A stretch of DNA of 59,668 nucleotides from an uncultured Acidobacteriaceae bacterium (GTDB lineage: Bacteria; Acidobacteriota; Terriglobia; Terriglobales; Acidobacteriaceae): contig CAIVDV010000004.1 in the NCBI GenBank assembly GCA_903904755.1, positions 1 to 59,668 on the forward strand, in the 5' to 3' direction. Below the pieces are notes generated by a model that worked only from the letters and a program-made list of their open reading frames with translations, was not told the DNA's origin and made no database searches. A program made the translations under genes and the position numbers. Shown one piece after another: positions 54,606 to 59,668 of this stretch (within the stretch, counting starts at the first letter, position 1; each line of letters opens with the position of its first letter).

Positions 54606-55949
54606 TTACCCCTGCTCTGGCCGAATCACTTCCAGCCCGCCCATGTACGGCTTCAGCGCATCCGGCACCCGCACCGTTCCATCGGCCTGCTGGTAGTTCT
54701 CGAGGATTGCCAGCCACGTACGGCCCACGGCCAGCCCGCTGCCGTTCAGCGTATGCACAAACTCGTTCTTCTTCCCGCCCGCCGGCTTGTAGCGGATATT
54801 CGCCCGCCGCGCCTGGAAGCTCTCAAAATTCGAGCAGGAAGAAATCTCCCGGTACAGCCCCTGGCCCGGCAACCACACTTCCAGGTCATAGGTCTTTGCC
54901 GCAGAAAACCCCGTATCCCCGGCGCACAGCAGCATCCGCCGGTAGGGCAGCCCCAGCGTCTCCAGAATCAGCTCGGCATCCCGCGTCAGCCGCTCGTGCT
55001 CCGCGTCCGAGTCCTCAGGCCGCGTAAACTTCACCAGCTCCACCTTCTGGAACTGGTGCTGGCGGATAATCCCGCGCACATCCTTGCCATACGCGCCCGC
55101 CTCGGCCCGGAAGCACGGCGTATACGCCGTATGCCGAATCGGCAGCTTCGACTCCTCCAGAACCTCGTCCCGGTACAGGTTCGTCACCGGCACCTCCGCG
55201 GTCGGAATCAGCCAGTGGTCGTTCTCCCGGTACTCGCCCGGCACAAACGCCGGCGTGTCGTCGCAGCGGAAGAGGTCATCGGCAAACTTCGGCAACTGCC
55301 CGGTTCCGAACAGGCTCTTCGAGTTCACCATGAACGGCGGCAAAACCTCGGTATACCCACTCAGCCCGGTCGCCGCATCCAGCGGTCCCGTGTGCCGGTC
55401 CAGCATAAAGTTGATCAGCGCCCGCTCCAGCCTGGCGCCTGCGCCCTTGTACACGGCAAACCGCGCGCCGCTCAGCTTCGCCGCCCGCTCCAGGTCCAGA
55501 ATCCCCAGCTTTTCGCCCAGTTCCCAGTGCGGCAGGGCAGGGAAATCAAACTCCGGCTTTCCGCCCCAGCTCTCGACCACCACATTGTCGGCCTCGCTCT
55601 TGCCCGCCGGAACCTCGTCCCGCGTCAGGTTCGGAATGCGCGCCAGCGACTGCCGCAACTCGTCATCCAGCGCTGCCGCCGCCTGCTCCAGCGCATCCAG
55701 TTGTTCCTTCAGCGCGCGCGTTTCATCCATCAGCGCGGTGGCGTCGCCGCCCGTTCGCTTGATCTGCCCCACCTGCTGGCTCAGCTCATTCCGCCGCGCC
55801 TTCAGGCTCTCGCTCTGGGTAATCGCCTCGCGGCGGCGCTGGTCAAGCGAGTGGAAATCCCCCAGCAGTGCGGCTGGGTCGGCCCCACGGGCGCGAAGTT
55901 TCTCTTCCACAAGCGGCAGGTTGGCGCGGACAAATCCAAGATCGAGCAT
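54606..55949 (-). CDS. serS: Seryl-tRNA synthetase
   Basis: 447 residues, family length. The N-terminal coiled-coil arm (about 25-105, [19 protein letters not shown]) is followed by the class II core: motif 2 [20 protein letters not shown] and QFQKVE, and motif 3 with [20 protein letters not shown]. It charges tRNA-Ser and likely tRNA-Sec if present. It lies 25 nt downstream of the fucosidase gene, same strand. Confidence 0.97.
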   Translation of the reverse strand: MLDLGFVRANLPLVEEKLRARGADPAALLGDFHSLDQRRREAITQSESLKARRNELSQQVGQIKRTGGDATALMDETRALKEQLDALEQAAAALDDELRQSLARIPNLTRDEVPAGKSEADNVVVESWGGKPEFDFPALPHWELGEKLGILDLERAAKLSGARFAVYKGAGARLERALINFMLDRHTGPLDAATGLSGYTEVLPPFMVNSKSLFGTGQLPKFADDLFRCDDTPAFVPGEYRENDHWLIPTAEVPVTNLYRDEVLEESKLPIRHTAYTPCFRAEAGAYGKDVRGIIRQHQFQKVELVKFTRPEDSDAEHERLTRDAELILETLGLPYRRMLLCAGDTGFSAAKTYDLEVWLPGQGLYREISSCSNFESFQARRANIRYKPAGGKKNEFVHTLNGSGLAVGRTWLAILENYQQADGTVRVPDALKPYMGGLEVIRPEQG

Positions 55950-55974
55950 AGCTCTACCAGTTTAGCCGATGCCG

Positions 55975-57324
55975 CTATCGGCTCAGCTCCAGTACCGGTA
56001 TCCCATCGCTCCACATCCCCTTGTCCAGCTTCACTTCCAGCCCGGCCTGGGTCGCCTTCAGCGCAACGCTCTCCCCGGTCGCCAAAAGCCTGGCCCGGGC
56101 AAAGGGCTGCTTCAGTCCCTTCAACCGCAGTGCCGTCGTCTCCGCATCCATCACAAACACATACACCACCCCGGCCCGCTCCGTCGTCCGAATCCCCTCC
56201 TGCCCCTGGATCGGCCCATAGCTGCTCTCATAAATTGCGGCGGCATTCCGGTGCACCCACGCCCCCACCGCCCTCAGCCGCTCCTGGAACTCCGGCTGAA
56301 TCTGCCCATCCGGCTGCGGCCCAACATCCAGCAGAAAATTCCCGCCCCGGCTTATCACTTCCACCAGCGTCCGAATCAGCGTCTCCGCCGACTTGAAATT
56401 CCGGTCCTTGCCCCGGTACGCCCAGGTGTCGTTGATCGTCATGCAGCTCTCCCACGGCTGGAACTCCTCCGGCTTCGGCACCGTAATCGCCGCATGGTCG
56501 GCCGCCGCGTGGTCCGGGCTGTCCAGCCGTATCCCCTTCACCGGAATCGCCTTCGGTACAAACTGTTCCGGCGTCACAAAGTCCCCCGGCACGCCAATGC
56601 GGTTGTTGATCAGCGCCCCCGGCTGCAGCCGCCGCACCACGTCCACAAACCGCTGCCCGTCGTAGCGCGCCTGGGTATCAGCATCGTCAGAGTCAAACCA
56701 CACCTCCGCCACCCGCCCATACCGCGTCAGCAACTCATGCAGTTGCAGCTCCATGTAGTCCAGATACAGCGGCCACTCCGCCCGCTCCGGCTCGCCCCGG
56801 TAGTTGGCCGCAGCCGGCTTGCTCGTATCCCGGAAGCCCGGATGATTCAAATCCGGCGGCGAGTAGTAGAAGCCCAGCGGAAAGCCCCGCTTCTGGCACG
56901 CATCCGACAACTGCCGCACAATGTCCTTCCCGTAAGGCGTCCGCGTCACCTTGTAGCCGGTGTACTGCGAGTCAAACATGCAAAAGCCGTCGTGGTGCTT
57001 CGTCGTAAACACCATGTACCGCTGCCCTGCCGCCTCCGCCAGGTCAATCCATGAATTCGGGTCAAAGCTCACCGGGTTAAATCGCTGCGGCAACGCCCGA
57101 TATTCCGACTCGGTAATCTCAGGCCCCGGGTTGATAATCGGCCACGAGGCCTCAACCCCGGCCACCGAATACGGCCCCCAGTGCACAAACATCCCAAACT
57201 TCGCCCTCCGCTGCCAACGGATACGGTCCACCTCCGGCTCAACCTGAATCGCCCCCAGCCGGCGGGCCAGGGGAAGGGAAGTGGCGGCAACTCCAGCCAG
57301 GAAACTGCGGCGTGTGACCAACAT
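55975..57324 (-). CDS. Alpha-L-fucosidase-like GH29 protein, Tat-exported
   Basis: 449 residues. Tat signal TRRSFLAGVAA at residues 4-14. Barrel motifs are FGMFVHWGPYS (about 43-53), TTKHHDGFCMFDS, GFYYSPPD and VAEVWFDSDD with the nucleophile Asp near 211. The C-terminal part is a beta-sandwich. It should act on fucosylated glycans in the periplasm or outside. Linked to serS only by position. Confidence 0.88.
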   Translation of the reverse strand: MLVTRRSFLAGVAATSLPLARRLGAIQVEPEVDRIRWQRRAKFGMFVHWGPYSVAGVEASWPIINPGPEITESEYRALPQRFNPVSFDPNSWIDLAEAAGQRYMVFTTKHHDGFCMFDSQYTGYKVTRTPYGKDIVRQLSDACQKRGFPLGFYYSPPDLNHPGFRDTSKPAAANYRGEPERAEWPLYLDYMELQLHELLTRYGRVAEVWFDSDDADTQARYDGQRFVDVVRRLQPGALINNRIGVPGDFVTPEQFVPKAIPVKGIRLDSPDHAAADHAAITVPKPEEFQPWESCMTINDTWAYRGKDRNFKSAETLIRTLVEVISRGGNFLLDVGPQPDGQIQPEFQERLRAVGAWVHRNAAAIYESSYGPIQGQEGIRTTERAGVVYVFVMDAETTALRLKGLKQPFARARLLATGESVALKATQAGLEVKLDKGMWSDGIPVLELSR

Positions 57325-57396
57325 GGGCTAACTCCAATCGCTGCCGCTCGCGGTGCATTTCACCCCACAACGGCATTCGCAAAGAAGTCTATCGCG

Positions 57397-59668
57397 TCAC
57401 GGGTGTGTCTCCACGCTGAAGCTCAAACTTCCCGCATTCCCCGTCGCCGCCAGCCCCTGCAAGCTCGTCGCCGTATTCGCCATCCCCAGCGGCACTATCG
57501 TCACCGTCCCATCCAGCCCGGCCGTATACGCGGCTATCTGCCGCTGCAGCAGTTGCGGCTGGGCACACCGCCCATGCGGCTGGCACGGCGGCTGCCACGC
57601 ATACAAGGCCTGCGCCACAGTCACCGTTCCACCAACCATCGGATTCCCGTTCATATCCAGCACCCGCACCACCACCGCTGAGGCCGTCTGCCCCACCGGC
57701 AGCGATTGCTGCGTTCCAGAGATCGCCAGCAGAGTTGCAAACTCCGGCCGCGAACCAAACACATTCACTGCCGCGCACACCTGGCTGCCCGTCAGGCAAA
57801 CCTTCGTCGTCAGGCTCTGCCCCGCCGCCAGCGGCCCCACCGTCACCGTCCCCATCGCCACCCCGGCCGCATTCGTTGTCCCCGTCACCGCCGTCACTCC
57901 CGTCACCGCCTGCCAGCTCACGGATTGACCCGCCACCGGGCTTCCATTCACCAGCACCAGCGCCTGCACCGGCCAGCTCACCGTCGCTCCCGCCGCCACA
58001 TACAGCGCCGGCGTCAGCTCTGCAATCTGCGGCGCAGCTGCCCCCGAAAACTGGCACTGGATTGTCGCCCCGTTCGCCAGAGTCGCCCGCACCGCCGCCA
58101 GCGACCCGTTCATCGCCGTCACCGTCACTGTCGCGCGCCCGTCGCCCCCGGTCATCGCTGTGCACATCGGCTGCCCGCAGCCCAGTTGCGCCGCTCCCAT
58201 CGTCACGGAGTAGCTCACCAGCACCCCGCCTGCCGGCTTCCCGTTCGCCCCCAGCGCCAGCACCGTAAAGCTCTGCGGAACCCCCATCGGCACCTGCCCC
58301 ATCGGCGAGCTCACAATTCCCAGCGCATCGCCCGTCCCAGCGTCATAGCTCAATCCCCCAGGAATCACCGCCGTCGCATTCAACTGAGCCTGGTCGTTCA
58401 CCACCACATCCGCGCTTCCCGCCGCTCCCGCCGGCGCAATCGCTGTAATCTGGTTCGGCAATATCCCCAACACCGTCGCCGCTGCACCACCCACCGTCAC
58501 CGTGTCGCCGGCCCGGAACCCAAGTCCCCGAATCGTAATCTGCCCGCCAGTCACAGGCACCCGCGCCGGGATCACCTGGTCCGCGTACAGCAACCACCCC
58601 CGGTACACATAATCCGGCCGCCCGTCGCCGCGCTGGTCCGCTACCGCCAGCCGCACCACATCGTTGCCCGCCGTCGCCACCTGCAGCCACGTCTCTCCCA
58701 CAGCATTCCCGTTGCCCGCTCCGGCAAAGCCCACCGCCGCCGATCCCACCAGGTCATATCCATCCCAAACCCCAATCGCCGGCATCGCCTTCACCGCGCT
58801 CGGGCTTCCCGTCTCATCCAGCGCCTGCGTCACAACCGTAAAAATCCGGTTCCCCCGCACCGGCAGCACAAACCAGTCCGCCTGCCCCACCACGCTCAGC
58901 CGCCCCGTCCAGCTTCCCGTCGCCGGCATCATGTTCGTCCGCCGCACTCCCCCCACCGCGCACGCCGTGCCCGCCGTCGTCGCCGACCCCGCCGCCGTCA
59001 CTGTCAGGTGCTGGCTGCTCCCGGCCGCCATCCACGGCACCGTCACCGTCGCCAGAGTCCCCGAAGGCGCAGGCGACCCCATCCCGTACGGTCCCACTGA
59101 ATTCGCCCCCATCCACGCCGGATTCACCGCCTCAAAACTCACCTGGTAGCTCGCCATCGTCACCCCCGGCGGCAGCGGCACCGCGCTCAGGTCAAAGTAC
59201 CCCTGCATCGCGCACTGGTTGCTCCCCCAGTTCGTGAGCGGATTTCCATTCCCATCCACCATCCCCGTCACCGGGTTTCCATGATTTCCCCCAAAGTATC
59301 CGCCGCTCACAAAGCTCACCGCATACTGCCACATCGGGTTCCCGCCCGCATCCAGCGGCCGCGCCACCACATTCACCCCCTGCATCCCCACCCCGTTGCG
59401 AAACTGCACCGTCCCCTGAATCGACACCGTCGCCTGCGCTGTCACCGTCTTCCCCGGCCAGCAACTTTGGTCCGCCGCCGTTACCGGATACAGCCGGCTC
59501 AGCGCCGCCACATCGTCATATCGCAGCCCCAGCCCGCCCGGCAGGCACGCTCCCCCGCTCGCCCCGCACAGCCCCATACCCGGCTGCATCACCGGCCACC
59601 CCAACAGCCCACCCGGCTCCTGAGCCGCCTGCGTCAGCGCATTGGGATTGACCTGCGCAAAGTCCAGC
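57397..59668 (-). CDS. Large secreted matrixin-tail / IPT / Ig-like protein, N terminus outside window
   Basis: The frame is open across the right edge, giving 757 residues with no start in view. The first visible part ends with LGLRYDDVAALSRLYP, the usual C-terminal element of acidobacterial matrixin-type zinc-protease domains; the zinc-binding HExxH would lie outside the window. Following segments include beta-rich modules, an IPT/TIG-like domain (TIRGLGFRAGDTVTVGGAAA, about 380-460) and at least two Ig-like repeats with Cys pairs and Gly/Thr/Val-rich composition. It is probably an extracellular protease or adhesin. Its end lies 72 nt from the fucosidase gene start. Confidence 0.75.
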   Translation of the reverse strand, partial: LDFAQVNPNALTQAAQEPGGLLGWPVMQPGMGLCGASGGACLPGGLGLRYDDVAALSRLYPVTAADQSCWPGKTVTAQATVSIQGTVQFRNGVGMQGVNVVARPLDAGGNPMWQYAVSFVSGGYFGGNHGNPVTGMVDGNGNPLTNWGSNQCAMQGYFDLSAVPLPPGVTMASYQVSFEAVNPAWMGANSVGPYGMGSPAPSGTLATVTVPWMAAGSSQHLTVTAAGSATTAGTACAVGGVRRTNMMPATGSWTGRLSVVGQADWFVLPVRGNRIFTVVTQALDETGSPSAVKAMPAIGVWDGYDLVGSAAVGFAGAGNGNAVGETWLQVATAGNDVVRLAVADQRGDGRPDYVYRGWLLYADQVIPARVPVTGGQITIRGLGFRAGDTVTVGGAAATVLGILPNQITAIAPAGAAGSADVVVNDQAQLNATAVIPGGLSYDAGTGDALGIVSSPMGQVPMGVPQSFTVLALGANGKPAGGVLVSYSVTMGAAQLGCGQPMCTAMTGGDGRATVTVTAMNGSLAAVRATLANGATIQCQFSGAAAPQIAELTPALYVAAGATVSWPVQALVLVNGSPVAGQSVSWQAVTGVTAVTGTTNAAGVAMGTVTVGPLAAGQSLTTKVCLTGSQVCAAVNVFGSRPEFATLLAISGTQQSLPVGQTASAVVVRVLDMNGNPMVGGTVTVAQALYAWQPPCQPHGRCAQPQLLQRQIAAYTAGLDGTVTIVPLGMANTATSLQGLAATGNAGSLSFSVETHP

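Overview
This 59.7 kb, GC-rich window looks like chromosomal DNA from an Acidobacteriota soil bacterium, probably Terriglobia/Acidobacteriaceae. That is an inference from gene content and style: a TPR + FG-GAP/ASPIC exported protein, a Tat-exported GH29 fucosidase, a matrixin/IPT/Ig-like secreted protein, very GC-rich third positions and GGGCTTCAGCCC palindromic repeats. No 16S rRNA or marker gene fixes the taxon.

Layout. 1-2.9 kb: a fragment of an RHS-type gene, tRNA-Pro, a DUF4112 membrane protein, tRNA-His, a YheT-type hydrolase, an unknown protein and tRNA-Arg. 3.1-16.9 kb: one long plus-strand respiratory operon with a CcoS-like peptide, Rieske protein, cytochrome b, a seven-heme cytochrome c, CcoN, CcoO, two small membrane proteins, a GltD/ferredoxin-type flavoprotein, a TauE/SafE-like membrane protein, CcoG, a CcoH-position peptide, the CcoI copper ATPase, and then an Fe-S type Rrf2 regulator. 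17-21.9 kb: a large exported TPR/FG-GAP protein and an amidase. 22.1-26.2 kb: hyaABCD, a membrane-bound uptake [NiFe] hydrogenase with the six-cysteine pattern of O2-tolerant enzymes. 26.4-32.1 kb: membrane pyrophosphatase and pyruvate phosphate dikinase. 32.3-35 kb: a TonB-dependent receptor converging on nikR. 34.5-40.3 kb (minus): hoxEFUYH-hoxW-nikR, a cytoplasmic NAD-linked group 3d-type hydrogenase. 40.5-47.4 kb: a NiCoT nickel transporter diverging from hypCDE-AB-F. 47.5-59.7 kb: an unknown Ala/Ser-rich protein, a GH18/deacetylase/GT2 fusion, a GT39-like protein, a LolA-like protein, a small membrane protein, serS, a GH29 fucosidase and the C-terminal part of a large secreted protein.

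How it fits together. Hya would feed H2 electrons into the quinone pool, the bc-type module plus the cbb3-type oxidase would pass them to O2, Hox would exchange electrons with NAD(H), and Hyp, HyaD, HoxW, NiCoT, NikR and perhaps the TonB receptor would supply and control nickel-enzyme maturation. The most interesting observation is a set of five CRP-type palindromes (TGTGA-N6-TCACA, at most one mismatch in the ten core positions in each) lying upstream of the cbb3 operon, hya, the TonB receptor, hox and hyp. Several sit about 41 bp before a plausible transcription start. This suggests one CRP/FNR-family regulator, not encoded here, coordinates H2 oxidation, nickel supply and high-affinity respiration.
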